A stretch of 24,049 nt of DNA. It comes from an uncultured Lachnospiraceae bacterium (GTDB lineage Bacteria > Bacillota > Clostridia > Lachnospirales > Lachnospiraceae). A program made the translations under genes and the position numbers. Shown in pieces: positions 15,580-23,675 of this stretch; position 1 is the stretch's first letter, and every line of letters begins with the position of its first letter. The notes beneath the pieces are model-generated. The model was not told where the DNA came from. It made no database searches and saw only the letters and a program-made list of their open reading frames with translations. The stretch is from positions 1-24,049 of the forward strand of contig USKC01000010.1 of assembly GCA_900555195.1 (NCBI GenBank), given 5' to 3'.

Positions 15580-15618
15580 GTACCAAATAAAACAGAAAGC
15601 AGACAGGGGGAAACTGCA

Positions 15619-17628
15619 ATGGTCATTTATGTTGACGCAAATGCCTTCCGCGAAGGAAACGGGACAAAGGAACGGCCTTTCCGTTATATCAATGATGCGG
15701 CCCAAATCGCCAGGCCCGGGGATGAGGTTCTGGTCGCTCCCGGTGTATACCGTGAATATGTGAATCCTGCAAACGCAGGCACACAGGACGCACGGATCAC
15801 TTACCGCAGCACAGAGCCGCTGGGCGCCGTGATCACCGGAGCGGAGGAGGTGAAAAACTGGACATTGTATCAGGGAAATGTCTGGGTATGCCGGATCGGG
15901 AACAGCCTGTTCGGAAATTACAATCCTTATACCACCTATGTGTATGGAGACTGGTATTTCGCAGGCCGGAGCAAGCATACCGGAGCCGTATACCTGAACG
16001 ACAAGATGCTCTACGAAGCGGAAAGCCTGGAGGCATGCATCAAGGGAGAAGTATGGGAATACTCCTGGGAGCCGGAGGATTCCGTCTACAAATGGTATGC
16101 CGAACAGGACGGGGAAGAAACCGTTATCTACGCCAATTTCCAGGGGAAGAATCCCAATGAGGAAAAGGTGGAAATCAATGTACGGCGTGAATGCTTCATG
16201 CCCGAAAAAACGGGTGTAAGCTATCTGACCGTCAGCGGTTTTCGTATCGAAAAGGCCGCTACCACTTGGGCGCCTCCGGCCGCCTATCAGGACGGAATGA
16301 TCAGCCCCCATTGGTCCAAGGGATGGATCATTGAGGACTGCGAAATCAGCAACAGCAAATGTGCCGGAATCTGCCTGGGCAAATATCTGGATCCGGATAA
16401 CGAGCACTACTTCACTTACAAGCATGTGAAGAGCCCCACGCAGATGGAAAGAGACGCCGTATGCAGAGGCCAGTATCACGGCTGGTTGAAGGAAAACGTG
16501 GGAAGCCACGTCATCCGCCGCTGCAATATCCACAACTGTGAACAGGGCGGCATCATCGGCCGTATGGGCGGGGTTTTCTCCATCATTGAGGACAACCATA
16601 TCCATCACATCAACAACATGATGGAACTGGGCGGTGCGGAAATCGCAGGCATCAAGATGCATGCGGCCATCGACGTTATTTTCCGCCGCAACCACATCCA
16701 TCACTGCACCATGGGAATCTGGTGCGACTGGGAAGCGCAGGGAACCCGGATCACGCAGAACCTTCTCCATGATAACCAGAGGCCGGAATTCGCCAAGCAG
16801 TTACCCGGCGGAATGATGAGCCAGGATATCTTCGTGGAAGTCAGCCATGGCCCTACGCTGATCGACAACAACATCCTTCTGTCGGATGTGTCGCTTCGGA
16901 TGGCGACGGAAGGCGTTGCTATGGTACACAATCTGATCTGCGGCTCCTTCACTGTCGTGGGCGGCGGAACCGACAATATCGTAGAGGGCGTGAACAGGGC
17001 CCGCTATACCCCGTACCACATCCCGCATCGCACGGAAGTGATGGGATTCATGACAATCCTGCACGGAGACGACCGTTTCTATAACAATATCTTCGTTCAG
17101 AAGTGGCCTGCCGAATCGCTTTTGATCCGCCATGACAGCGATGACGGCGTCGATCAGGAGAACCGCGAGGTGGGCACCCATGTGATGGACGAATATCCTA
17201 CCTATGAAGAATGGATCAAAAAGTTTGACATGGATACGGACACGCCGGATATGAAGAAGCTGGAGCCCGCACACTTCCAGCACCTGCCCGTGTGGGTAAA
17301 TGGCAACGTCTATTTCAATGGAGCGAAGGCATATAAAAAGGAATCTTCCAATCTCATCGACGCAGAGCATGAGGTGAAAGTGGAAGTGACGATGCAGGAC
17401 GGCAAGCCCGTGCTGGCCACCAATCTGTATGAATTCCTGGACGGTTTTACCGTGGATATGGTAAACAGCGACGTTCTGGGAGAAGCCTTTGAGCCGGAAG
17501 AAAAATATGAAAATCCGGATGGCACGCCGATCACCTTTGACCGGGACTATTTCGGGGATCACCGCGGCACACAGATTCTGCCCGGCCCCTTCTCAGGCAA
17601 GGACGCTGACGGCCGCAGGCTGTGGTAA
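15619..17628 (+). CDS. glycoside hydrolase family 120 beta-xylosidase
   Basis: 669-residue right-handed parallel beta-helix enzyme closely matching GH120 beta-xylosidases, such as the Thermoanaerobacterium saccharolyticum enzyme XylC that I recall. Matching segments include GVYREYVNP, NSLFGNYNPY, TIYANFQG-like VIYANFQGKNPNEEKVEINV, TTWAPPAAYQ and SKGWIIEDCEI. The catalytic pair is visible: Asp370 in IWCDWEAQGTR (nucleophile) and Glu407 in DIFVEVSHGP (acid/base). Between them this protein has about 14 extra residues (region 388-402) compared with XylC. There is no signal peptide, so it acts in the cytoplasm on imported xylo-oligosaccharides. ATG 15619 follows CAGGGGG. It has its own promoter with an operator-like repeat. 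Family assignment is by recalled sequence, not a search. Confidence 0.88.
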   Translation: MVIYVDANAFREGNGTKERPFRYINDAAQIARPGDEVLVAPGVYREYVNPANAGTQDARITYRSTEPLGAVITGAEEVKNWTLYQGNVWVCRIGNSLFGNYNPYTTYVYGDWYFAGRSKHTGAVYLNDKMLYEAESLEACIKGEVWEYSWEPEDSVYKWYAEQDGEETVIYANFQGKNPNEEKVEINVRRECFMPEKTGVSYLTVSGFRIEKAATTWAPPAAYQDGMISPHWSKGWIIEDCEISNSKCAGICLGKYLDPDNEHYFTYKHVKSPTQMERDAVCRGQYHGWLKENVGSHVIRRCNIHNCEQGGIIGRMGGVFSIIEDNHIHHINNMMELGGAEIAGIKMHAAIDVIFRRNHIHHCTMGIWCDWEAQGTRITQNLLHDNQRPEFAKQLPGGMMSQDIFVEVSHGPTLIDNNILLSDVSLRMATEGVAMVHNLICGSFTVVGGGTDNIVEGVNRARYTPYHIPHRTEVMGFMTILHGDDRFYNNIFVQKWPAESLLIRHDSDDGVDQENREVGTHVMDEYPTYEEWIKKFDMDTDTPDMKKLEPAHFQHLPVWVNGNVYFNGAKAYKKESSNLIDAEHEVKVEVTMQDGKPVLATNLYEFLDGFTVDMVNSDVLGEAFEPEEKYENPDGTPITFDRDYFGDHRGTQILPGPFSGKDADGRRLW

Positions 17629-17868
17629 TATTTCAGCCTGACCGGAAAAATCTATAGAAAACCGGTCATCAACAATGAAACAGGGTGTCTGTGCAGGGCG
17701 AATCCCTATGATCTGGTAATTGAGATGGCAGATAAAGTTCTTCGCAAAACCCGCAATGGCATTTCCTTCGCCCCAGGCGGAGACCACAGCAATGATACGG
17801 ATGAAATCAAACAATTCTTATGCGAACTTGTGGAGACGATGCGGAAAGCCTGCCATCTGGTAAAATAA
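17629..17868 (+). pseudogene. open coding-like remnant after GH120 (unrecognised)
   Basis: After the GH120 stop the same frame stays open for 79 further codons, ending in TAA at 17866-17868. The translation looks protein-like: PVINNETGCLCRANPYDLVIEMADKV, then ISFAPGGDHSNDTDEIKQF and CHLVK. Only an internal ATG (about 47 codons) is available and no ribosome binding site is seen. GH120 proteins normally end where the GH120 frame stops here, so this is probably not an extension. More likely it is the 3' remnant of another gene whose front was lost. I do not recognise the family. Confidence 0.45.
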
Positions 17869-17893
17869 ACACAGGCGGCCCTTCCGATATCAG

Positions 17894-17920
17894 CAGGCTT
17901 CCGGCATCAGCCGGAGCCTG
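17894..17920. repeat. long stem between convergent genes
   Basis: CAGGCTTCCGGC and GCCGGAGCCTG form an almost perfect stem around ATCA. Neither side has a clear T tract. It lies between the GH120 side and the minus-strand hydrolase and may be a weak shared transcription end. Confidence 0.45.
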
Positions 17921-17940
17921 CCCCTGCTGGAAGAGAGGAA

Positions 17941-18981
17941 TTACCCATTCTTCTCTTCCTTCTTTGTCTTCGCTTCCTGCTTTTCCTTTCCCCAAAATGC
18001 ACGATGCAGTGCCATGCCCCGCGTATGAATCATTTTTCTGGATATTTCCGTATTGTGGAACACATCAAATCCATGAAAGGTTCCTTTCACATCCTCTAAA
18101 TGCACAGGGACACCGCATGCCTTCAGCCTGTTCGCATAGGATATCCCTTCGTCATGCAGGCAGTCAAATTCTTCCGCTTCGATATACGCCGGCGGAAGAT
18201 CATGCAGCTCCTGCTCGCAGGCTGGAGATGCATAGTTTTGCATCCCGTGATCCGCATCTTTCAGGTAGAGCCGCCACATCCTTTCCGTCAGCCGGGCGTT
18301 CCAAATGGGGCTGTCCGTATATTTTCTCATAGAATCCGTCCCCATACGCGCATCCAACACCGGATAGATCAACATCTGAAAGCAGATCTCACCCATTCCC
18401 TTCTTTCGGTTCCACAGCGTACAGGCGGCGGCCAGCGCGCCTCCGGCGCTGTCTCCTCCTACCGCGATGCGCGTTCTATCAATGCCTGTTTTCCCGCATG
18501 TCTGGATGTATTCCAGACCGGAACAGCAATCCAGGAAGGGAACAGGAAACGGATATTGGTCTGACGTCCGATAATGGACGAGCGCCACCATACATTCCGC
18601 CAGTTTCGCATACTCTGCTGCCGTTGCATGGATATAGGGCGCGTCTTCCAGGCAGAATCCGCCTCCATGGAAATATACCAGGCAGGGAAGCGCTTCCTTC
18701 ACAGCCTCCGGCATATAGAGGGTCAAGCGGAGCTTTTTTCCGTCCCATGCATCGATCCATACCGTTCTGCGTTTCACCCCCGGCAAAGGAGCGGGCAGCT
18801 TCATCCCCCTCAGGCACTTGTTTGCGAGCCGCAGCGTCGGGCCCGAAAGGAAAAAACCGGGCACCGCGAATTTATTCAGCAACCAATATCCTCTGGCCAA
18901 CGGATATTTCCTATCTCTCCAGCCGCACCACGCAGCTGCCGCCAGCGCGCCTGTGATGCATATATGTTTTTTTGCGGACAC
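17941..18981 (-). CDS. alpha/beta hydrolase, hormone-sensitive-lipase (GDXG) type
   Basis: 346-residue serine esterase of the alpha/beta-hydrolase fold-3 (HSL) family. The oxyanion motif HGGG is at 105-108, the nucleophile Ser178 in GGDSAGG, the acid probably Asp273 in EAEEFDCLHDEG, and His303 in GTFHGFD. The first 25 residues include a short hydrophobic stretch (ICITGALAAAAWCG), which could tether the protein to the membrane; it lacks a good cleavage site. The C terminus is strongly charged (KEKQEAKTKKEEKNG). The start is a GTG at 18981 with GGAGGAG upstream; an ATG six bases earlier is out of frame. Near GH120, it might remove acetyl or other esters from xylo-oligosaccharides, but that is context only. 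Confidence 0.88.
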   Translation of the reverse strand: MSAKKHICITGALAAAAWCGWRDRKYPLARGYWLLNKFAVPGFFLSGPTLRLANKCLRGMKLPAPLPGVKRRTVWIDAWDGKKLRLTLYMPEAVKEALPCLVYFHGGGFCLEDAPYIHATAAEYAKLAECMVALVHYRTSDQYPFPVPFLDCCSGLEYIQTCGKTGIDRTRIAVGGDSAGGALAAACTLWNRKKGMGEICFQMLIYPVLDARMGTDSMRKYTDSPIWNARLTERMWRLYLKDADHGMQNYASPACEQELHDLPPAYIEAEEFDCLHDEGISYANRLKACGVPVHLEDVKGTFHGFDVFHNTEISRKMIHTRGMALHRAFWGKEKQEAKTKKEEKNG

Positions 18982-19100
18982 TTCTCATCTCCTCCTTCTT
19001 CTGCCGGCCGTTTACGCCGCCTCAAGCCGCTGCGCCTTCCATTTCCCCGTCCCTTCTGGTTTTATTTCGACGGTTTTCCATCTTTTCCCGAACAGACAAA

Positions 19101-19134
19101 GCCCGCGGCCATCCTTTTCAGACCGGCCGCAGGC
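19101..19134. terminator. terminator between the two hydrolase genes
   Basis: GCCCGCGGCC and GGCCGCAGGC pair around a 14-base loop. On the minus strand it follows the secreted hydrolase gene and is trailed by TTTGTCTGTT; on the plus strand a richer T tract (GTTTTCTTTTCT) follows. Confidence 0.6.
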
Positions 19135-19188
19135 GTTTTCTTTTCTGCTTTCTGCTATTTTATCACAGGTATGACACATACGTCATGC

Positions 19189-20274
19189 CTATAAAGCCGC
19201 ATTCTCCTGGATCCAGTTCTCGATGTGCTGTGCAATCACATCATTGTTCAGATCCTGGAACATGAAGTGGTCGTTTCCGGTAATCCCTTCCTGCGGAAGA
19301 TCCACGACCGTACAATTTCCTCCGAGCGCATTGTACGCAGCCTCAAAATCATAGCAGGCCTGGCGCATCATCTGCCACATTCCGGTCGCCGGGATCGTGG
19401 GATCCCCATTGTCAATATAGTCTCCAAAATACATGGTGACAGGGATATTCTTTGAAAGCACCGTATGGAAATCCAGGGAATCCGCTGAAGGTGCTCCGCC
19501 CGGCTCAATCGCCACGATCGCTGCGATATGATCCGTATACTGCGCCGCCGTCCAGCCGGGGCCGCCGCCCTGAGAGTGCGTCACCAGGATGGAATTCTTA
19601 CCCGTTCTCTCATACACCTCATCAATGGTAGCCGCTACAGCCCTTGCCACCACCTCGTTATCAAAATCTGAACCCATGTCAGAACGCATTCCAGTATCCG
19701 GCGTCATCTGACGGAAAAACTGATCGACCGATTCCGGATCGTTCGGGAACTGAGAGCCTTCATTTACCACAGACTGTCCGTTTTCCCAACGTCCGATACG
19801 GAACTGGGTATACCAACGCTGATCCAGGGTCTTGGTGCTGATCTCTCCGCTGACTGAAGTCGCTCCCGCTTCCCCTCGTCTCGGCTGATCGATCAGGAAT
19901 ACGCTGTGTCCGTTCCTCAGGAAAATATCAGACCATCCCTCGCGTCCGTCCGGCGTGGTCATCCATCCCATACGCGACTGTCCGTAGCCGTGGAGAAATA
20001 CCATGGGCAGCCCGGTCTCCTCTTCAGGGATCTGATAGAGCACATTGGCGTGATCCACATGTGCGGTCTGTCCCGCTCCCGTTTCCTCCCACTGGTTGGA
20101 AGGATCAAATGTTCCTTCTGAGGTCAGCGTGATCCCTCCCGCTGAAAAGATTCCCTGGTCAGCAATAGCAATCGGTTCCTCTCCTTCTGCCGCGTAACTC
20201 GTATAACCGCTTGTGAGCATCATCGTACCTGCAGCCAGAATCGCGGCAAGCCTGAGAACTTTTTTGTTTCTCAT
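19189..20274 (-). CDS. secreted alpha/beta hydrolase
   Basis: 361-residue hydrolase with a clear signal peptide (basic MRNKK, hydrophobic VLRLAAILAAGTMMLTS, likely cut after SYAA at about 29), so it is exported. The fold is alpha/beta hydrolase: FLHGYGQSRMGW around 93-104 (oxyanion region), Ser234 in THSQGGG as nucleophile and His336 in GNDHFMF. The acid is probably Glu257 in AIEPGG or an Asp further on. The segment TTPDGREGWSDIFLRNGHSVFLIDQPRRG is characteristic of a group of secreted esterase-like proteins. ATG 20274 follows GGAGGAG. The gene stands between two terminators and appears to be a single unit. It might release ester groups from plant polymers outside the cell; substrate not shown. 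Confidence 0.85.
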   Translation of the reverse strand: MRNKKVLRLAAILAAGTMMLTSGYTSYAAEGEEPIAIADQGIFSAGGITLTSEGTFDPSNQWEETGAGQTAHVDHANVLYQIPEEETGLPMVFLHGYGQSRMGWMTTPDGREGWSDIFLRNGHSVFLIDQPRRGEAGATSVSGEISTKTLDQRWYTQFRIGRWENGQSVVNEGSQFPNDPESVDQFFRQMTPDTGMRSDMGSDFDNEVVARAVAATIDEVYERTGKNSILVTHSQGGGPGWTAAQYTDHIAAIVAIEPGGAPSADSLDFHTVLSKNIPVTMYFGDYIDNGDPTIPATGMWQMMRQACYDFEAAYNALGGNCTVVDLPQEGITGNDHFMFQDLNNDVIAQHIENWIQENAAL

Positions 20275-20361
20275 ATGCTTTCTCCTCCATATTCTTCATC
20301 TCATTCCGTCAATGGTAAAGTACTGCAGCTGTCGTACCTTTCATCTGGCCTCATTATATAG

Positions 20362-20391
20362 AAAACGGAACTTCCCCAGAAGTCCCGTTTC
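20362..20391 (-). terminator. terminator of the isomerase gene
   Basis: AAACGG-A-ACTTC and GAAGT-C-CCGTTT form a long stem; on the minus strand it ends CCGTTTTC. An exact TATAAT on the minus strand (20358-20353) follows at once and may be a -10 box for the secreted hydrolase, without a good -35. Confidence 0.65.
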
Positions 20392-20445
20392 GTTATTCTG
20401 TATTTACCTGCAGGTTTACAGTCGACTCGCCCTGTTTCCCAGGCC

Positions 20446-21222
20446 TTAAAAATATTTCTTCAGATACGCAATGCTTTTTTCCGCGATCTCTTCATAGTCA
20501 TATTGATATACATCCAGGGAGGCACAGCCATGAAAGCCTGTTTCATGCAGTTTATCCGCATATGCTTTCAGATCCATATCTCCTTCATATGGAACCAGAT
20601 GGTTATGGACGCCCGCCGCCATATTTTCCAGATGGGCATGCACGATGTACGGGCCGAGTTTTTCTATGGCTTTTAGAGGTTCTTCCTCTTCCAGGAAAAA
20701 ATGACCGATGTCCGCATTCACGCCTATGCTGCTCTGCCCCGCCTCCTCCATGGCCTGCAGGAGAAGATCCGCATTATGGATCACAAACCCCGGTTCGTAC
20801 TCCACCGCCAGCCGGATCTGATATGCTTCCGCTTCCTGCCCAAGCTCCTTCATACAGTCGATCTGCTTTTCCCACTGCTGCCGGAACGGCTCTTCCTGCC
20901 TTCTGTGCGCGCCATTGATAATCACCACTTCGGCTCCCATCTCATGCGCTATCCGGATCGCATCCTTCACATTCTGCATGCGCTCCCTGCTTTCTGTATA
21001 ATCCAGATGCGCGCCCACGGAATAGGTCTGTACGCCCTTTTCCTTCAGGAATTCCCTGATCTTTTGCCCGAATCCGGGCTGAAAAAATTCTTTCTTCGGC
21101 TGAAAATCAGAATCATACAGGTTGATTTCCACGCCGTTAAACCCGCATGCGAGAATCCTCGCAATCGCCTCCTCATAGCTTTCGGCGTCTCGAATCATCT
21201 GCGTCCTTCCCAGTATATACAT
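20446..21222 (-). CDS. sugar phosphate isomerase/epimerase (xylose-isomerase-like TIM barrel)
   Basis: 258-residue TIM-barrel protein of the xylose-isomerase-like / AP-endonuclease-2 superfamily (sugar phosphate isomerase/epimerase group). Landmarks are GFNGVEINLYD near residue 30, AVEYEPGF around 144-151 with a probable metal-binding Glu, VNADIGHFF with Asp and His, and VHAHLENM. The final metal Glu of the family appears as Asp in ASLDVYQ. ATG 21222 follows AGGAGGG at good spacing. It has its own promoter and terminator. It may isomerise a keto or aldo sugar in the same glycan route as GH120. The group also contains inosose- and hydroxypyruvate-isomerase-like members, so the reaction is open. 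Confidence 0.82.
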   Translation of the reverse strand: MYILGRTQMIRDAESYEEAIARILACGFNGVEINLYDSDFQPKKEFFQPGFGQKIREFLKEKGVQTYSVGAHLDYTESRERMQNVKDAIRIAHEMGAEVVIINGAHRRQEEPFRQQWEKQIDCMKELGQEAEAYQIRLAVEYEPGFVIHNADLLLQAMEEAGQSSIGVNADIGHFFLEEEEPLKAIEKLGPYIVHAHLENMAAGVHNHLVPYEGDMDLKAYADKLHETGFHGCASLDVYQYDYEEIAEKSIAYLKKYF

Positions 21223-21294
21223 GTATGTATCCCTCCTGTCCGCCCAGACGTATGCGCTGTGATGCTCTTTTTATAGCTTATACTCCCTACGGAC

Positions 21295-21323
21295 AGAATA
21301 GCATATGTCCGGTCCAAGGACAA
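21295..21323 (-). promoter_or_regulatory. promoter of the isomerase gene with an operator-like repeat
   Basis: On the minus strand, TTGTCC (21323-21318), 17 bases, then TATTCT (21300-21295) with TGC before it (extended -10). TGTCC (21306-21310) and GGACA (21318-21322) flank it as an inverted repeat covering the spacer, and GGACA recurs at 21291-21295. These are candidate regulator sites. Confidence 0.6.
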
Positions 21324-21363
21324 TGTTCTTCAAAGCGATTGGCCGGTTTGTTCTCCTTTTCTT

Positions 21364-22007
21364 TTAATGCACCTCCTCCCTCAGATTCACCTGTTCTGTA
21401 TCAAACCTCACGCAGGTAAATCCTTCCTCCCCTCCCAGTTCCGTTCCTGAAATATTTTTGTCGCTGACAAGCTTCATGCAGACGCCCGTCTCACGGTCAA
21501 CGGAGTAATAAAATGTCTGCTCGAAGTTTACAAACTGCACCGTGACAGAATAAATGTCGCACATCCGTCCTGCAATCTCTTCCTCCCCTGTCCGCTCAAA
21601 CACACCGTCCACTGTCAGACTCGCCTTATCCAAATATTCGTCAAACCCCTTCGTCAGTTCCTCCACATAGGACAATTTGTATTTCTCATCTCCCTGCCGC
21701 AGGAATTTTCCATCTGTCCATTCATAACGGGTATAACTGCCGCCCTCTATCAGGAACAGGAATTCCGCATTCCCGGATCGGTAGTAAATATTTCCTTCCG
21801 CATCCCTGGCTCTGGATATTGTCCTCACTACGCCATCGTCGCTTCCCCAGCCGCTCCCGTCTTCAATTCTTCTTCCAGTCCTGTTTCCACGCCGCTTTCC
21901 GTCTGGTTTTCTTCTCTCCCCTGTTCTCTTCCTTCCGTCCGGGAACATCCCATCAGCGCCACTGAAAGGATCAGTCCCGCCAACATAATCCGCTTGTAAT
22001 TCCTCAT
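21364..22007 (-). pseudogene. small lipoprotein of unknown function, frameshifted
   Basis: From ATG 22007 the protein starts MRNYKRIMLAGLILSVALMGC, a lipoprotein signal with lipobox LMGC and Cys21. An acidic, Glu/Gly-rich linker follows (TEGREQGREENQTES). The frame then closes with a TAG about 180 bases in. The frame one base away carries a well-formed domain of about 150 residues (NIYYRSGNAEFLFLIEGG, SYTRYEWTDGKF, QTFYYSVDRETGVCMKL) down to 21364. Adding one G to the GGGG run at 21845-21848 joins the two into about 214 residues, so the break is a one-base deletion. The domain is beta-rich and not recognised; it may bind a lipid or ligand outside the cell. The gene follows the radical SAM gene by 47 bases. 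Confidence 0.75.
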
Positions 22008-22054
22008 AACCTTATCCCCTTCTCTTAAATGTTAATTTTGTGTTTTCCACTGTG

Positions 22055-23446
22055 TTAAGCCTGGAGACTATTTCCCGCTCCGGCGCAGCGTCCGCAGGAC
22101 GCGCAGCCCCCATGGGATTTTGCCCAGAGACGTTCAGCCACAGGTGCCCACCTCTCCGCTGTTTCCACACATTTATCCGAAAATCCCTTCGCGCTCTCCA
22201 GGTTCTGATAATCCGTGCTCTTCGCATGGCTCTTTTCCACGATCTCCGTCAGCCGTCCGGGATTGTCCAGAACAGGACAGGGCCGAAGCATGTTCTCATT
22301 CCAGGGCTGATTGTCATGGTATCCCATGAACAGCGGAGAACAGTACGCTTCCAGAAGGGTCTTTTCCCGGATATTGGAATCCGAATAATGGATGAACGCG
22401 CACGGCTCAATATCCCCGTTTGCGTTGATATGGCAGTAACTCCTGCCCCCGGCAATGCAGCCTCCCACATATTCTCCGTCATTCCAGAAGTCCACTGTAA
22501 AAATCGGCTTCGTCTTCCGGTATTCCCGAATTTTGTGGTACATCATCTCTCTCTGTTCCGCCGTCGCCATCAGCTCCGTCACGGCCCCTTTTCCCACCGG
22601 CATATAGGTGAAAAACCAGGCAAATTTCGCTCCCATTTCAATCATCTGATCAAAATAGGCCTCGCTTCCGATCACCTCCGCATTTGCCGATGTATAACAG
22701 CAGGAGATGCCGAAGGGCAGCTTCCTTTCCTTCAATATGTTCATGGCGCGGATGATCTTCTGATAGGTTCCATCTCCCCTGCGGGAATCGGTGGCCTCTT
22801 CAAATCCCTCTATGCTGATAGCCGGCACGAAATTCTTCACCCGGAGCATTTCTTCCGCGAACGCTTCATCAATCAGCGTGCCGTTTGTGAACGTGGAAAA
22901 CACGCAGTCCGGATGCTCCTCGCACAGACGGATGATATCGTTCTTTCTCACCAGAGGTTCTCCGCCGATGAACAGATAAACATAGGTTCCCAGCTCCACC
23001 CCCTGCTTCACGATACTGTCCATTTCTTCATAGGTCAGGTTCATATGGTTTCCATACTCCGCCGCCCAGCATCCCGTACACTTCAGGTTACAGGCACTGG
23101 TGGGATCCAAAAGAATCGCCCATGGAATATTGCAGTTATATTTCTCCCTGTTCTCTTTTTGTCTCTGATAGCCGAGCAGGCATCCGTTGATGATAAAATT
23201 TTCAAAAATCCGGTTTCGCACTCCCGGATCGATATCCGTCCACAGGCTCATCACCAGCTGATGCCAGTTATTATCCTGCTCCATAACCACGTTGCGGATG
23301 ATATCCCGCTGGGTCTTGAGCGTATCCTTCCAATCGAAGCGGTCAAACCAGTCCAGAAGCTTGGGAAGATTTTTCTCCGGATCCTTATCCAGATAAGAAA
23401 GCGCCTGTTTCACTGCGAATGCCTCTACGTTTTGTACGATTGCCAT
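22055..23446 (-). CDS. radical SAM protein with SPASM-like C-terminal region
   Basis: 463-residue radical S-adenosylmethionine enzyme. The iron-sulfur cluster motif is CNLKCTGC (Cys119, Cys123, Cys126; CX3CX2C), followed by the GGEPL S-adenosylmethionine motif at 161-165. A further Cys set (CIAGGRSYCHINANGDIEPC) sits where SPASM-type enzymes bind extra clusters. The extreme C terminus has CASCGRCAGAG. About 105 residues precede the barrel, with no signal. The sequence DPTSACNLKCTGCWAAEYGN is typical of a group common in Clostridia whose reactions are unknown to me. ATG 23446 has AGAAAGGAAA upstream. Next on the strand is the lipoprotein gene. No precursor peptide gene was found nearby, so peptide modification is not supported here. 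Confidence 0.87.
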   Translation of the reverse strand: MAIVQNVEAFAVKQALSYLDKDPEKNLPKLLDWFDRFDWKDTLKTQRDIIRNVVMEQDNNWHQLVMSLWTDIDPGVRNRIFENFIINGCLLGYQRQKENREKYNCNIPWAILLDPTSACNLKCTGCWAAEYGNHMNLTYEEMDSIVKQGVELGTYVYLFIGGEPLVRKNDIIRLCEEHPDCVFSTFTNGTLIDEAFAEEMLRVKNFVPAISIEGFEEATDSRRGDGTYQKIIRAMNILKERKLPFGISCCYTSANAEVIGSEAYFDQMIEMGAKFAWFFTYMPVGKGAVTELMATAEQREMMYHKIREYRKTKPIFTVDFWNDGEYVGGCIAGGRSYCHINANGDIEPCAFIHYSDSNIREKTLLEAYCSPLFMGYHDNQPWNENMLRPCPVLDNPGRLTEIVEKSHAKSTDYQNLESAKGFSDKCVETAERWAPVAERLWAKSHGGCASCGRCAGAGNSLQA

Positions 23447-23631
23447 AATTCTTGTTTCCTTTCTCTTTGGTTCTCTGTGTTTTGATTTTCTCTTCTGTTT
23501 GCTTCTGACGTAACTTTACTTGGCAATCTTTTGGATTCTGTTAGCGTATTGTTTCTGTACTATTAATTTGTAGCTTTGTTTTTCAAAGCATCTTTATTTT
23601 AAATAACATTTTCTTGAACTTTCACATAAAA

Positions 23632-23657
23632 AACCGGCAGTCTCTTTTCTGCCGGTT
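23632..23657 (-). terminator. strong terminator, minus strand
   Basis: AACCGGCAG and CTGCCGGTT form a 9-base stem with an 8-base loop; the minus strand then has TTTTTT. It insulates the radical SAM gene from upstream transcription. No intact minus-strand gene ends here now, so it may be a leftover of the pre-insertion tRNA unit. Confidence 0.75.
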
Positions 23658-23675
23658 CTAAATAAAAATTTTGGT

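Noticed and set aside
15556..16770. Open frame of about 400 codons on the minus strand
   Set aside because: Antisense to the well-identified GH120 gene; no start signal.
22040..23485. Open frame of about 480 codons on the plus strand
   Set aside because: It is the antisense shadow of the radical SAM gene, which has clear Cys motifs; the plus-strand product is His/Arg rich and unlike a protein family.
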